Below, piece by piece: positions 47,982-56,878 of a DNA stretch of 64,000 nucleotides. The DNA is taken from the NCBI RefSeq assembly GCF_001418345.1, contig NZ_LIPW01000003.1:124001-188000 (forward strand), read 5' to 3'. Made by a program: the position numbers and the translations under genes. The notes below the pieces were generated by a model. That model searched no databases, was not told the origin of the DNA, and saw only the letters and a program-made list of their open reading frames with translations. The DNA comes from Pseudidiomarina woesei (GTDB taxonomy: Bacteria > Pseudomonadota > Gammaproteobacteria > Enterobacterales > Alteromonadaceae). Position 1 is the first letter of the stretch, and each line of letters starts with the position of its first letter.

Positions 47982-48776
47982 ATGAAACAAATTCTATATA
48001 TTGCACACGGCGGCGGGCCGATGCCATTGCTGGGCGACAAAAGCCACGAGCAAATGAACCAAGCATTGCGCGAAGCAGCACAAACTATGCCAAAGCCAAA
48101 AGCCATATTGGTCATTAGTGCCCACTGGGAAACCGACGTGCCGCACGTAACCACAGCAACGAAGCCAGAACTCATTTACGACTACTACGGCTTTCCACCG
48201 GAGTCGTACAGCATTCAATACCCTGCTGCGGGTGAACCCGAGCTTGCCGCGCAAGTACTGGGCGCCATTACCGGCGCTGGCATTGAAGCCGTGGGCGACC
48301 CCAAACGAGGTTTTGACCACGGCATGTTTATTCCGCTAAAACTCATGTACCCAGAAGCCGACATTCCCTGCGTGCAACTGTCACTCATGAACAATTTAGA
48401 CGCTGCCGCACACATTCAACTTGGCCAAGCATTGCAAGCGCTTGATTACGACAACCTGCTGATTATTGGCTCGGGTTTTTCGTTTCATAATATGAAAGCA
48501 TTTTTTAGCCCTGGTGATCATCAAGCCGACAGCAAAAACGCCGCGTTTCAGGCCTGGCTAGAACTGGTTTGCAGCGACACCGAGCTCACCGAAGCCGAGC
48601 GCCGGCGCATGCTCAGCAACTGGGCCGAAGCCCCGCACGCACGTTTTTGTCACCCGCGCGAAGAACATTTGCTACCCTTACAGGTGTGTTACGGTGCTGC
48701 CGGCCGCGCCTGCGACAAGGCCACCACCGTGTATGCGTTGAACAAAGAGTCACGCATGTTTTATTGGCAAATTTAG
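47982..48776 (+). CDS. ygiD: DODA-type extradiol aromatic ring-opening dioxygenase (YgiD-like)
   Basis: A 264-residue class III extradiol dioxygenase related to 4,5-DOPA dioxygenase. Probable metal-binding His residues are in [14 protein letters not shown] and [12 protein letters not shown], with GSGFSFHNM near the C-terminal third. It opens catechol rings with O2. E. coli YgiD has DOPA 4,5-dioxygenase activity; the natural substrate is unclear. A GGAG site precedes the ATG. It is followed at 25 bases by ppiC. Confidence 0.9.
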   Translation: MKQILYIAHGGGPMPLLGDKSHEQMNQALREAAQTMPKPKAILVISAHWETDVPHVTTATKPELIYDYYGFPPESYSIQYPAAGEPELAAQVLGAITGAGIEAVGDPKRGFDHGMFIPLKLMYPEADIPCVQLSLMNNLDAAAHIQLGQALQALDYDNLLIIGSGFSFHNMKAFFSPGDHQADSKNAAFQAWLELVCSDTELTEAERRRMLSNWAEAPHARFCHPREEHLLPLQVCYGAAGRACDKATTVYALNKESRMFYWQI

Positions 48777-48801
48777 CCGTTTTAACCCACAGGAAACCGT
48801 T

Positions 48802-49080
48802 ATGGCACGCGCACATGCCCTACATATTTTGGTGAAAACCCGCGAAGAAGCAGAAAAATTAAAGCAACAACTGGCCAACGGTAAAAAATTCGGCGAGCTT
48901 GCGCGTAAGCACTCACTTTGCCCCTCAGGCAAGAAAGGCGGAGACTTAGGTGAGTTTGGTCGCGGCCAAATGGTCGCTGAATTCGACAAAGTGGTGTTTG
49001 GCAAGCCCACGCTAGAAGTGCATGGGCCGATTAAAACCAAATTTGGTTGGCACTTAATTAAAACGCTTTCGCGCAGCTAA
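48802..49080 (+). CDS. ppiC: Parvulin-type peptidyl-prolyl isomerase
   Basis: A 92-residue single-domain parvulin, the size of E. coli PpiC (PpiC/Par10). Hallmarks: [37 protein letters not shown] and [13 protein letters not shown]. It catalyses cis-trans isomerisation of Xaa-Pro bonds in the cytosol. AGGAA precedes the ATG. It is convergent with the HTH-DUF805 gene, 4 bases away. Confidence 0.95.
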   Translation: MARAHALHILVKTREEAEKLKQQLANGKKFGELARKHSLCPSGKKGGDLGEFGRGQMVAEFDKVVFGKPTLEVHGPIKTKFGWHLIKTLSRS

Positions 49081-49084
49081 AGAA

Positions 49085-49627
49085 TTACGGATCAGAGGGC
49101 TGTTCAGTATTTGGCGGCGCCTCTGATCCTGGCATGGCCCAATAGTACATCACTACCAAGATACCAAAAGGCACTAACATCATCAGTTGCCACCATGGGC
49201 TTGTTCCAGCATCACGAAGTCGGCGCGTAGATACCGCTAAAAATGGCAACAACAGAACAATAGCCACCATGCTCATTAAAACCGGGTGGATGAACTCCAC
49301 TAAACCCAGCACCAGCACAAAAAGCACAAAGAACCACCAAAATTCATAGCGCGCAGCGCGACCACTGAAATCATCAAAGTTCTGCAAACTTGCCCAAACG
49401 CTTTGTAGCACAGCATTTTTTGCAGGGGCACTATTGCTACCGGCCAACGCATCAACCGACACTTCAAACACAGCGGCCAAGGCTTTAGCGGTTTCTAACG
49501 AAGCAGTACCACGTGTTTCTATGCGCTGAATAGTGCGCAGGTTAACACCGCACATTTCACTGAGCTGTTCCTGTGACCAATTACGCTCGGCGCGTAATTG
49601 CTTTAATCGGTTTGAATTAATGTTCAT
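49085..49627 (-). CDS. HTH (XRE) protein fused to a DUF805 membrane domain
   Basis: A 180-residue fusion. Residues 1-60 are a Cro/CI-type helix-turn-helix (RLKQLRAERNWSQEQLSEMCGVNLRTIQRIETRG), residues 75-165 a DUF805 domain (FDDFSGRAARYEFWWFFVLF and STRRLRDAGTSPWW) with three or four membrane helices. A membrane-bound DNA-binding protein of this kind could sense an envelope signal. Function unknown. It is divergent from the membrane protein gene at 49824 across 196 bases. Confidence 0.85.
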   Translation of the reverse strand: MNINSNRLKQLRAERNWSQEQLSEMCGVNLRTIQRIETRGTASLETAKALAAVFEVSVDALAGSNSAPAKNAVLQSVWASLQNFDDFSGRAARYEFWWFFVLFVLVLGLVEFIHPVLMSMVAIVLLLPFLAVSTRRLRDAGTSPWWQLMMLVPFGILVVMYYWAMPGSEAPPNTEQPSDP

Positions 49628-49823
49628 GATGCATATTCCACGAAATGGTTAGCCACAAGTTACCACATTCAATGAAATTCACTACGGCATCTTTACGGCA
49701 CACAAGGTGACGGCTGGTTTTGTATAAGCAAAAAGCTATTTATTTTACGTTTATCATAAATTATTTATTGCAAAACATTTATTCAACGGCTATTTTATAA
49801 ACACATCAATTTGGAGATAAATC

Positions 49824-50429
49824 ATGGATAACACCAAATACAAACTCGCTGGCATGGCAGCGATAGCCCTCGCGGTATTGTTTCCCATTTATTGGATAGC
49901 CACTTTCGGATTGATGATCGATAACGCTGAAATGACCTTCAGCACTGATTTTCTTGAATTGAGCGGTTGGGATATTTTGTTTGTGACCATCGGCGCACTT
50001 GAGATTTACGTGTATTTCAGCCTCAGCAAGTACTTTCGTGACCAAATTGGCGGCGGTTTCATTGCCAATATGCTGTTGGCCATGGCGTTTTTTGTTGCGC
50101 TTTTTCATAGCACGGTGGCCGTCGATATTTTGCTTGGCCTGGGCCTATTTCCCAGCATAGCGGAAACCATCATTGACGTGACGTTAGTTGCCGGCATCGT
50201 GCTCTTACTACTGTACAGCTTTGCACTTATTGCTATGTGTTCAGCCATGCTTGCACGTTTTATTGCGCTACCAAACACGCTCAAACTATTTGCTGTCGGT
50301 ATGCTTATTGCCGCAGTATTGCAATTAACGCTTGTACTTGCCGTGGTTAACATCGTTTTGTTTCCGGCGCTGATGTTACTATTAGCTTATCACTTTTTAA
50401 CCGACGAACACGCTGTCGAAGTGGTTTAA
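49824..50429 (+). CDS. Multi-helix membrane protein of unknown function
   Basis: A 201-residue protein with about five membrane helices and short loops; no catalytic motif is visible. It is followed after one base by a small XRE regulator, an arrangement seen for DUF2975-type membrane proteins with YozG-like regulators, so it may belong to that type; the sequence match itself is not clear. A GGAG site precedes the ATG. The AT-rich upstream spacer should hold a promoter for this gene. Confidence 0.7.
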   Translation: MDNTKYKLAGMAAIALAVLFPIYWIATFGLMIDNAEMTFSTDFLELSGWDILFVTIGALEIYVYFSLSKYFRDQIGGGFIANMLLAMAFFVALFHSTVAVDILLGLGLFPSIAETIIDVTLVAGIVLLLLYSFALIAMCSAMLARFIALPNTLKLFAVGMLIAAVLQLTLVLAVVNIVLFPALMLLLAYHFLTDEHAVEVV

Positions 50430-50430
50430 T

Positions 50431-50637
50431 ATGGCCATTCAAATTAACTTAGATGTTGAGTTAGCCAAAAACAAAATGTCGCTTACCGAACTATCTGAGC
50501 GCGTTGGGGTGTCCATGACTAATCTGTCGCTGCTGAAAACAGGCAAAGTGAAAGCCATTCGATTCAGCACATTGGAGGCAATTTGTCGTGAGCTTAACTG
50601 CCAGCCTGGTGATATTTTGGTGTATCTTGACCAGTAA
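50431..50637 (+). CDS. Small XRE-family transcriptional regulator (YozG-like)
   Basis: A 68-residue Cro/CI helix-turn-helix protein: LDVELAKNKMSLTELSERVGVSMTNLSLLKTGKVKAIRFSTLEAICRELNCQPGDIL. The ending CQPGDIL is typical of the YozG/YhaI-type regulators. It starts one base after the membrane protein gene, so the two are co-transcribed and it may control that operon. Confidence 0.88.
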   Translation: MAIQINLDVELAKNKMSLTELSERVGVSMTNLSLLKTGKVKAIRFSTLEAICRELNCQPGDILVYLDQ

Positions 50638-50647
50638 AGGACGAAAC

Positions 50648-51106
50648 ATGAACAAACTCAAAAATACCATCACTGCAGCGCTAGCTGCGGGCATGTTAAC
50701 CACCGCAGCCGCAGCCGAACGTGAAGCCGTATTAGGCTTTGGTGGAGTATTTTTTAAAGCAGAAAACCCAGCCGAGTTAGCTAAGTGGTATGAAGAGCAC
50801 TTAGGTGTTAAACAAACCCCAAAAACCTACGAAGAACAGCCATGGGTGCAAGCCGGCGGCAGCACAGTGTTTGGTGTGTTTAATAATAAAACCAAATATT
50901 TTGGCGCTGACGATCAGCAGTTTATGTTTAACTTTCGAGTGCGTGACTTAGATGCCATGGTTAAGCAGCTAAAAGCTGCCGGCATTGAAGTTAAAATTGA
51001 CCCAGAAACATATCCAAACGGCAGGTTTGCTCGCCTAGCAGACCCTGAAGGCAACCCCATTCAGCTTTGGCAAGAAATGACGCCCGAAGAAGCCGCAAAC
51101 CAATAG
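50648..51106 (+). CDS. VOC-family (glyoxalase-like) protein with a signal peptide
   Basis: A 152-residue protein. MNKLKNTITAALAAGMLTTAAAA is a signal peptide; the rest is one vicinal-oxygen-chelate module (VFFKAENPAELAKWYEEHLG, MFNFRVRDLDAMVKQLKAAGIEV, RFARLADPEGNPIQLWQ). VOC proteins of this type are usually cytosolic; export is unusual. An AAAGGA site precedes this ATG; the frame is open to 50588 but that start would remove the signal. It is third in the membrane protein-XRE-VOC run. Confidence 0.85.
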   Translation: MNKLKNTITAALAAGMLTTAAAAEREAVLGFGGVFFKAENPAELAKWYEEHLGVKQTPKTYEEQPWVQAGGSTVFGVFNNKTKYFGADDQQFMFNFRVRDLDAMVKQLKAAGIEVKIDPETYPNGRFARLADPEGNPIQLWQEMTPEEAANQ

Positions 51107-51107
51107 G

Positions 51108-51194
51108 CTATTCGGTTTCCGAATGGCGCACGGTGTCGATCACCTCATACATGGGACCTTTGTAGTGCTGATATTTACCGGGTTTCATTTTCAT
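51108..51194 (-). pseudogene. Truncated DUF1653 gene remnant
   Basis: A 28-codon frame reads MKMKPGKYQHYKGPMYEVIDT then VRHSETE and ends in TAG. It matches the first half of DUF1653 proteins (PGKYRHYKGxxYEVxxxARHSET), which are normally about 65-75 residues. The second half is missing: the frame stops one base from the end of the VOC gene. It is probably a deletion remnant, though a functional micro-protein cannot be excluded. Confidence 0.65.
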
Positions 51195-51210
51195 AAAAGC
51201 TACTTTTCCT

Positions 51211-51266
51211 ACACTTTTCTGCGCGTAAAAATGTAAAATCCCGCACTTTTCTGCGCGTAAAAGTGC
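51211..51266. repeat. Tandem pair of 24-bp palindromic repeats
   Basis: Two copies of an element with core CACTTTTCTGCGCGTAAAA lie at 51211-51234 and 51243-51266, 32 bases apart start to start. The second is a nearly perfect palindrome (GCACTTTT, 8-base centre, AAAAGTGC). They lie between the DUF1653 remnant and the yaiI stop. They may be operators for a dimeric regulator or a short repeat family; no T run suggests a terminator. Confidence 0.6.
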
Positions 51267-51287
51267 AATAACGAGCGCAATCAGGCT

Positions 51288-51734
51288 TTAGCGAACGCGC
51301 GCCAGCAGCTTGTCCAGCTCGTTGGCAAAGGCCATGCGATCACGCTGATGCAGCGGCGGTGGCCCGCCGGTGTGTTCGCCGCTACTGCGCATGGTGTCCA
51401 TAAAATCACGCATGTTCAGACGGCTGCCAATGTTGGCGGTGGTGTACAGCTCACCACGCGGGCTAAGCGCCTGCCCGCCTTTTTTAATCACATCAGCCGC
51501 AAGCGGAATATCGGCGGTAATGACAATGTCGCCGGCCTCGCAGCTTTGCGCAATAAAATCATCTGCTACGTCAAATCCTGACGCAACTTGCTTGGTTTTT
51601 ACCCACTTTGACGGCGGCACACGTAGTATTTGGTTCGCCACGAGTATCAGCTCAAGCTGCTTGCGCTCGGCCGCCCGGTACAAAATGTCTTTGATCACCG
51701 TCGGACACGCATCGGCGTCCACCCAAATTTTCAT
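51288..51734 (-). CDS. yaiI: YaiI/YqxD family protein (DUF188)
   Basis: A 148-residue DUF188 protein: [47 protein letters not shown] and [19 protein letters not shown] are the family signatures. The fold is PIN/NYN-like with conserved acidic residues (Asp6, Asp8), so a nuclease activity is suspected but not shown. Its ATG overlaps the hipA stop by 4 bases, placing it in the hipB-hipA operon. Confidence 0.93.
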   Translation of the reverse strand: MKIWVDADACPTVIKDILYRAAERKQLELILVANQILRVPPSKWVKTKQVASGFDVADDFIAQSCEAGDIVITADIPLAADVIKKGGQALSPRGELYTTANIGSRLNMRDFMDTMRSSGEHTGGPPPLHQRDRMAFANELDKLLARVR

Positions 51735-52945
51735 ACTGGAATAATCCCTTTTAGGCGTTCAATGTCGCCATCTCCCACACCAAAGCGCGCCATATATTGT
51801 GGCCACTGCGCTACCAATTCTCGCACTTGGCTGACAATAGCTTTGGCTTTGAACTCTTGTAAACCAAAGCGGCTGGCTTGCGAAAGCACATTCTCAACCG
51901 AACCAAGTCGCCCTAGCTCACCAATACCCAACCCGTGAAGCTTAGACCTACTATTGGGCAATACGTCATAGGCCGGTGCCAAATGCCATGCCGGCTCGTG
52001 CCCCCCAGCCGCGATAGGTCGCAACCATGCATGATTACGCGCGTGATCATCGGTATTACCAATAAATACGTTGAACACCATTCGCACGAACAACTCGTGT
52101 GCATCGGCTGCCACCACGCTATGCAAGCGAAGCAATTCTGCAAGCCGCCCATAACTATAACCAGCCGTTAGGCTACGCTCACTTACCGCACCTTCAAGCA
52201 ACAAGCTATTTGCACTTATAAAATGATGGCTAACACGTTGCTCGGCACGGTCGAAGCGCTTAACTAACAAGACATCTTCGCTACCACCAATGCCTTGTAA
52301 TACCTCAGTTTCGGCTACACGCACGCCGTCTAACTCGGCCAACATACGCATGGTTGCATGTTCAACACGAGCTACATTGTACAAGTCATCAGGCTTGTTA
52401 AATTTAACCAAGTACTCTTCGTTATTGTGCGTTAGCAGCGTTTTGGGGCGCGCGCCCCCCATTGATGAGCCATATACAAAAGCTTGCTTTACTTCGTCAG
52501 AAACAGTTTCGGCGGCTAATATCGCGTTTTTGCCTTGTAATAATAGTTCGAGATCATTGATGGCATTGCGCGAATGCTTGGTTTTCGTTTTCTCGCGCGA
52601 CAAGCTAAAAGTTAACGCGCCAACACCCATGGCAGCGCCAGCAATAAGATATTCAAGCTCGTTTTGGGGTTTGGTTTGGTGTAACTGTAAAATTAGTTTA
52701 CGCCCCCAAGCATCGGCGCCAGCGTCAGCAAGCACGCCAAACAAGCCATTATTCACGTGACAATGCTGAATGGTGTCGGTTAGCGGCAGGTGTACGGGGT
52801 CTAATGCGAAGGCGTCTGCACGTTCTAAATAAGAACGCCCATATACAAAGCGGCCGTGTTTGGCTTGGCTGTCTAGCTCAAACCGCCCACAAATAACGGG
52901 CTGCTCGGCCAAGCCTTCAATAAACACATAAGCGCTAGAAGTCAT
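51731..52945 (-). CDS. hipA: HipA-family serine/threonine kinase toxin
   Basis: A 404-residue HipA protein. Couple_hipA-like N-terminus ([32 protein letters not shown]) and HipA kinase core: GGARPKTLL (Gly-rich loop), [12 protein letters not shown] (Lys for ATP), [18 protein letters not shown] (catalytic Asp and Asn) and LAPAYDVLP (metal Asp). HipA kinases phosphorylate tRNA synthetases or other targets and stop growth. An earlier in-frame start (53002) is unlikely. It overlaps the antitoxin gene by 11 bases and yaiI by 4. Confidence 0.92.
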   Translation of the reverse strand: MTSSAYVFIEGLAEQPVICGRFELDSQAKHGRFVYGRSYLERADAFALDPVHLPLTDTIQHCHVNNGLFGVLADAGADAWGRKLILQLHQTKPQNELEYLIAGAAMGVGALTFSLSREKTKTKHSRNAINDLELLLQGKNAILAAETVSDEVKQAFVYGSSMGGARPKTLLTHNNEEYLVKFNKPDDLYNVARVEHATMRMLAELDGVRVAETEVLQGIGGSEDVLLVKRFDRAEQRVSHHFISANSLLLEGAVSERSLTAGYSYGRLAELLRLHSVVAADAHELFVRMVFNVFIGNTDDHARNHAWLRPIAAGGHEPAWHLAPAYDVLPNSRSKLHGLGIGELGRLGSVENVLSQASRFGLQEFKAKAIVSQVRELVAQWPQYMARFGVGDGDIERLKGIIPV

Positions 52946-53225
52946 TATCGAATGTCTCGCTGTCAGGCTGGCGTTTACGCTCGGGTAAATGCTTGGCAGC
53001 ACGAAGCTTGTTGTCTGCTAGCGCAATAAAGTCATCTAATAGCCCCAATACAGCTAGCGCGTTAAACAAAGTTTCGGAGTTAACCGGCTGGCCTTGCTCA
53101 ATGCGTGTCAGCGTGCGCTGGCTGCAACCAACACGCAATGCAAAGTCGCGCTGCGGCATGGTGAGTGCCCGCTGGCGTTTAATTAATTCGCCAAGTGTGG
53201 CATGAAAGTCGTCAACTGATTGCAT
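52935..53225 (-). CDS. hipB: HipB-like XRE antitoxin
   Basis: A 96-residue Cro/CI protein: LIKRQRALTMPQRDFALRVGCSQRTLTRIEQGQPVNSETLFNALAVLGL. It is the presumed antitoxin and autorepressor for HipA. The ATG used has AAGG at an 8-base spacing; 53246 is an alternative. A perfect 14-bp inverted repeat lies 50-90 bases upstream and is the likely operator. Confidence 0.88.
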   Translation of the reverse strand: MQSVDDFHATLGELIKRQRALTMPQRDFALRVGCSQRTLTRIEQGQPVNSETLFNALAVLGLLDDFIALADNKLRAAKHLPERKRQPDSETFDNDF

Positions 53226-53275
53226 GTATTCAGCCTTAGGTTGCACTATCGATTAAGAAACACACAAACAGAATA

Positions 53276-53316
53276 GCAAAATATGGCGAATTAGCAATTA
53301 AATCGCCATATTTTGC
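53276..53316. promoter_or_regulatory. Inverted repeat, probable HipB operator
   Basis: GCAAAATATGGCGA (53276-53289) and TCGCCATATTTTGC (53303-53316) are exact inverted copies separated by 13 bases. It lies just upstream of hipB, in the only place a promoter could be, and the two arms are 27 bp apart centre to centre, fitting two helical turns plus. No T run follows, so a terminator for the upstream DUF885 gene is less likely. Confidence 0.65.
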
Positions 53317-53341
53317 GTAGGTTAAGACTGACTGATTGGCG

Positions 53342-55201
53342 TTAGCCCTGTTTGTCAGAAATATAGTTGTCAACAAACTGCTCAAGCACGTTCAAAGGCA
53401 CCGGCCCGTTGGCAAGAATCACGTCGTGAAATTCACGAATATCAAACTTGTCGCCAAGTGCGGTGCGCGCTTTTTCGCGTAGCTCAAGAATTTTCAGCAT
53501 ACCAATTTTGTACGCCGTGGCTTGGCCAGGCATGACAATGTGGCGCTCAACCATTTTGCGGGCATCGGCTTCAGCGTTTGGCGTGTTGCTTACGTAAAAA
53601 TCGATACCCTCTTCGCGGGTCCATTTTTTCGCGTGAATACCGGTATCCACCACCAAACGTACCGCGCGCCATAGCTCCATGGCTAAACGGCCAAAGTCTG
53701 AGTATGGGTCTTTATAAAAGCCGTATTCTTTCGGAAGCATTTCGGTGTACAAACCCCAGCCTTCGCTGTACGCGGTGTAGCGGCCGAATTTACGGAACGA
53801 CGGAATACCTTCAAGCTCTTGCTGAATAGCAATTTGCATATGGTGGCCAGGAATACCTTCGTGGTATGCCAAAGCTTCCATTTGGTAAGTTGGCATCGAG
53901 GCCATGTCGTACAAGTTAGCGTAGTAAACGCCCGGACGGGTGCCGTCCATAGAAGGCTGCTGATAGAACGCTTTACCGGCTGACTTTTCACGGAACGGCT
54001 CTACCGCTTTCACAATCATGTCGGCTTTCGGTTTAGTAATAAACAGCTCGTCTAAAAACTCGCGCATGGTGTCAATCAGCGCGGTGGCCTCGTCTAAATA
54101 CTGCTGACGGCCTTCGGCGGTGTCTGGGTAAATAAAGTCTTGGTTGTTGCGCATGTGCACAAAGAACTCTTGCAACGTACCTTCAAACCCAACTTTTTCC
54201 ATAATCACGCGCATTTCGTCGTGAATACGTGCCACTTCGCTTAAGCCAATTTCGTGAATTTCATCGGCGGTTAAGTCAGTGGTGGTGGTGCGTTGTAGCG
54301 CGTTGTTATAAAACGCTTCGCCTTCTGGGAACTTCCACGCGCCGTCTTTGGTGTCAGCTTGCTGCGCAAGTTCTTCTACCGCGCTAATTAAACCTTCGTA
54401 AGCAGGCTTCACTGACTGTATTAACGCTTGCTCTGCGGCGCTAACAAGTTGGTCATACTGCGCTTGCTCAATGTCTAGGTTGCCAATTTTCTTGGTGAAG
54501 TCTTCTAGCAATACGCTTGGCTCGCCGTCTTCAAACGGTGCGCCTTTAATAATGTTTTGGCTGTCGCTAATAACGTACGGGTACACAAACTTCGGCGCAA
54601 TAATGCCTTTTTCAGCACGAATTTTGAGGTTTTCTTCAAGCTGCGCGAATAGCTCTGGCAGGCCGTTTAAGCGCGAAATATAGGCTTCTGCGTCGGTGGT
54701 ATCGCTAATGCGGTGCTGGTTAATTAACAGCGAAACAACGCTTGAGTGCAAGCCAAACATTTGGTTAACCGGGTAGTTGTAATGGCGCCATTTATGGTCA
54801 GCAATTTGCTGCTCAAGCTCTTGCTTCATAAGTTGCCAGCTTAGGTAGGTTTGCTCATTGAGTTTGTTTTCATCAATGGCTTCAACTTTTTCTAGATTGG
54901 CTTTGGCAATGGCTAGCTCTTCTTCGGCTTTTGCGTCTGAAATGTCGTCCCACTTGTCTTGGTCTTGCTTAATGCCTAAGTACGACTGATACATAGGGCT
55001 GCGCATAACCGCTTCCATGAAGATGTCTTCAAACAGCTTATTGGCTTTTTCAGACTCGGCTTGGCGTTCTGCTTCAGTGACTTGTTGAGTGGCCGCTTGC
55101 TGTTGTGGTTGCTCGCTTGGGGCTGGGGCCTCTGAGCACGCGGCGGTGCCAAGCGCCAGCGCAACGGCTAGGGCTAAATGGGTTTTGGTGATGTTCGCCA
55201 T
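53342..55201 (-). CDS. DUF885 family lipoprotein (probable metallopeptidase)
   Basis: A 619-residue protein. Lipoprotein signal: THLALAVALALGTAAC with Cys at the lipobox LGTAAC, followed by a Gln- and Pro-rich linker. The DUF885 body contains HEGIPGHHMQI, the conserved HExxxGHH zinc-like motif, near residue 440, and SEGWGLYTEML with a further Glu. Members are thought to be zinc peptidases. An AAGGAG site precedes the ATG. Confidence 0.88.
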   Translation of the reverse strand: MANITKTHLALAVALALGTAACSEAPAPSEQPQQQAATQQVTEAERQAESEKANKLFEDIFMEAVMRSPMYQSYLGIKQDQDKWDDISDAKAEEELAIAKANLEKVEAIDENKLNEQTYLSWQLMKQELEQQIADHKWRHYNYPVNQMFGLHSSVVSLLINQHRISDTTDAEAYISRLNGLPELFAQLEENLKIRAEKGIIAPKFVYPYVISDSQNIIKGAPFEDGEPSVLLEDFTKKIGNLDIEQAQYDQLVSAAEQALIQSVKPAYEGLISAVEELAQQADTKDGAWKFPEGEAFYNNALQRTTTTDLTADEIHEIGLSEVARIHDEMRVIMEKVGFEGTLQEFFVHMRNNQDFIYPDTAEGRQQYLDEATALIDTMREFLDELFITKPKADMIVKAVEPFREKSAGKAFYQQPSMDGTRPGVYYANLYDMASMPTYQMEALAYHEGIPGHHMQIAIQQELEGIPSFRKFGRYTAYSEGWGLYTEMLPKEYGFYKDPYSDFGRLAMELWRAVRLVVDTGIHAKKWTREEGIDFYVSNTPNAEADARKMVERHIVMPGQATAYKIGMLKILELREKARTALGDKFDIREFHDVILANGPVPLNVLEQFVDNYISDKQG

Positions 55202-55413
55202 GGGTGTTCTCCTTATTGTTGTATGGCGATAGATTAGCACTGTCTGCGCTTGGTGGTCTATTTGCTGCTACGCGGTTGGGGTGAATGGCGCATTTCGAGG
55301 GGTGTATGTGCGTGGGAGGTGTGAAAAATTTTTGTGTTCAGTTGCAGCAGAAAAGTTACAAATGAACGATAAACACTATAAGCTGAAGGCAATATGTAAC
55401 ATTAGGAGTCGGT

Positions 55414-55833
55414 ATGCCGGTAAAACAAACCACCATAACCATTGCGCCCAAGCCGCGCGGATTTCATTTAATAACCGACGACATTGAGCGCGCGTTATTT
55501 GGGCTAGGCACGGTGGATGCCGGCATTTTGCATGTGTTTATTCAGCACACCTCGGCCTCACTCACCATTAACGAAAACGCCGACCCCACGGTGCGCCAAG
55601 ACTTTGAAAGCCACTTCAACCACATGGTGCCAGAGAACGCGCCCTATTATCGGCATACCTTCGAGGGCCCTGACGACATGCCGGCTCATTTGAAGGCCAG
55701 TTTACTAGGCAGCTCGGTGACCATTCCGGTAACTAACGGGCGCCTGAACATGGGCGTTTGGCAAGGGGTGTACCTGGGCGAACACCGCGACCATGGCGGG
55801 GCGCGGCGGTTGGTGGTTAGTTTGAGTTTTTAG
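55414..55833 (+). CDS. yjbQ: YjbQ family protein (UPF0047)
   Basis: A 139-residue UPF0047 protein: PRGFHLITDDIE, FIQHTSASLTINENADPTVRQDFE, MPAHLKASLLGSSVTIPVTNGRLNMGVWQGVYLGEHRDHGG. Members have thiamine-phosphate synthase side activity; the real role is unclear. AGGAG precedes the ATG. It stands alone between the DUF885 gene (divergent) and the AT-rich island. Confidence 0.93.
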   Translation: MPVKQTTITIAPKPRGFHLITDDIERALFGLGTVDAGILHVFIQHTSASLTINENADPTVRQDFESHFNHMVPENAPYYRHTFEGPDDMPAHLKASLLGSSVTIPVTNGRLNMGVWQGVYLGEHRDHGGARRLVVSLSF

Positions 55834-55942
55834 CTGAACAGGATTATTGTTGGATTAGCTTACAGATTAAACACTCCATCTTATTGGCGTAAAACATATA
55901 GGGAACATTAAGTTAGCGTTCTTTCGTGGGAAGGGTCTAGTC

Positions 55943-56842
55943 GTGACGAATCAGAAAACTTTAAGCTTCAGAAAGAGGATAGCACTTCGTCAAAAATTGG
56001 CTCGAGGCGAAAATAGAAAATTACTTGTTAATGAGTTAATTGGTGAAGGGTTGCACCCCATAGCTGCTGAGAATGAAGTCTTGTTTCAGCATGTGCGCCT
56101 TAAGAATCCTCTCGGTAATTTTCTTTTCCACTTGGTCGCCATTTATATATTGACTGTAAGTATCACCGCTTGTGCTTTTTTGTATTTTGGCGATATTAAA
56201 ATGGTTTTACTGAGCTCAATAATTAGCAGTCTATTTGCATTGGCGTTTATGACTTCTTCCCCAAATAGCGACTCCGACTATTCGAGCATCGGCTTTGTCA
56301 CCCTAAGGTGGTTGGCCTACGCAATTCTTCTGACGGCCTCTATTGCACTAATCCTAACTGAAGATTGGGACTTAGGTGCTCGCCCGAACGACAAACATAT
56401 CATCATTTGGGGGATCCTGTATGCGGCGATGTTTATAGGACTGAAGTTAATCGGTGTAATTGTATTCATCCTGGTTCATATAAGCATTTTGTCGTTTTAT
56501 CACAAACTTCGGTTAGCATTTATTCAGGAAGAGGCACAACGCCAACGCAACAATTACATGCTTCTACTAGCCTCTCAGCTGTCGTTAAAGCTAAAGTTGC
56601 CTTTCGAGAAATCTTTAGAACTAGGGAAAAAGGTTATGGATTCGTTAAATGGATATTCCCCACTTAAGGCTATTCAAGTTGACTTCGAAAACTATCCCCC
56701 GATAAGGGTTCATCTCGAGGATGAATCTTTAAGCTTAGGCGTATTGAACAATCAATCAGAATTGATTGAGGCGCTTACACCATTAACTGAAAAATCATGG
56801 AAATGGCGAATTAAGATACCTAGCACACCATATTTTTATTAG
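55943..56842 (+). CDS. Four-helix membrane protein of unknown function in the defence island
   Basis: A 299-residue protein. A basic N-terminal helix region (about 1-50, FRKRIALRQKLARGE) precedes four membrane helices (about 60-80, 85-105, 125-145, 160-190), then a soluble 100-residue C-terminal domain. No catalytic motif is recognised. The start is GTG with an AAGGG site. Base composition is more AT-rich than the YjbQ side. It is followed 36 bases later by the HNH endonuclease gene, so it may belong to that unit. Confidence 0.6.
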   Translation: MTNQKTLSFRKRIALRQKLARGENRKLLVNELIGEGLHPIAAENEVLFQHVRLKNPLGNFLFHLVAIYILTVSITACAFLYFGDIKMVLLSSIISSLFALAFMTSSPNSDSDYSSIGFVTLRWLAYAILLTASIALILTEDWDLGARPNDKHIIIWGILYAAMFIGLKLIGVIVFILVHISILSFYHKLRLAFIQEEAQRQRNNYMLLLASQLSLKLKLPFEKSLELGKKVMDSLNGYSPLKAIQVDFENYPPIRVHLEDESLSLGVLNNQSELIEALTPLTEKSWKWRIKIPSTPYFY

Positions 56843-56878
56843 GCTATTCAATAATCAAGGACGAGGCGACAACGGCGT

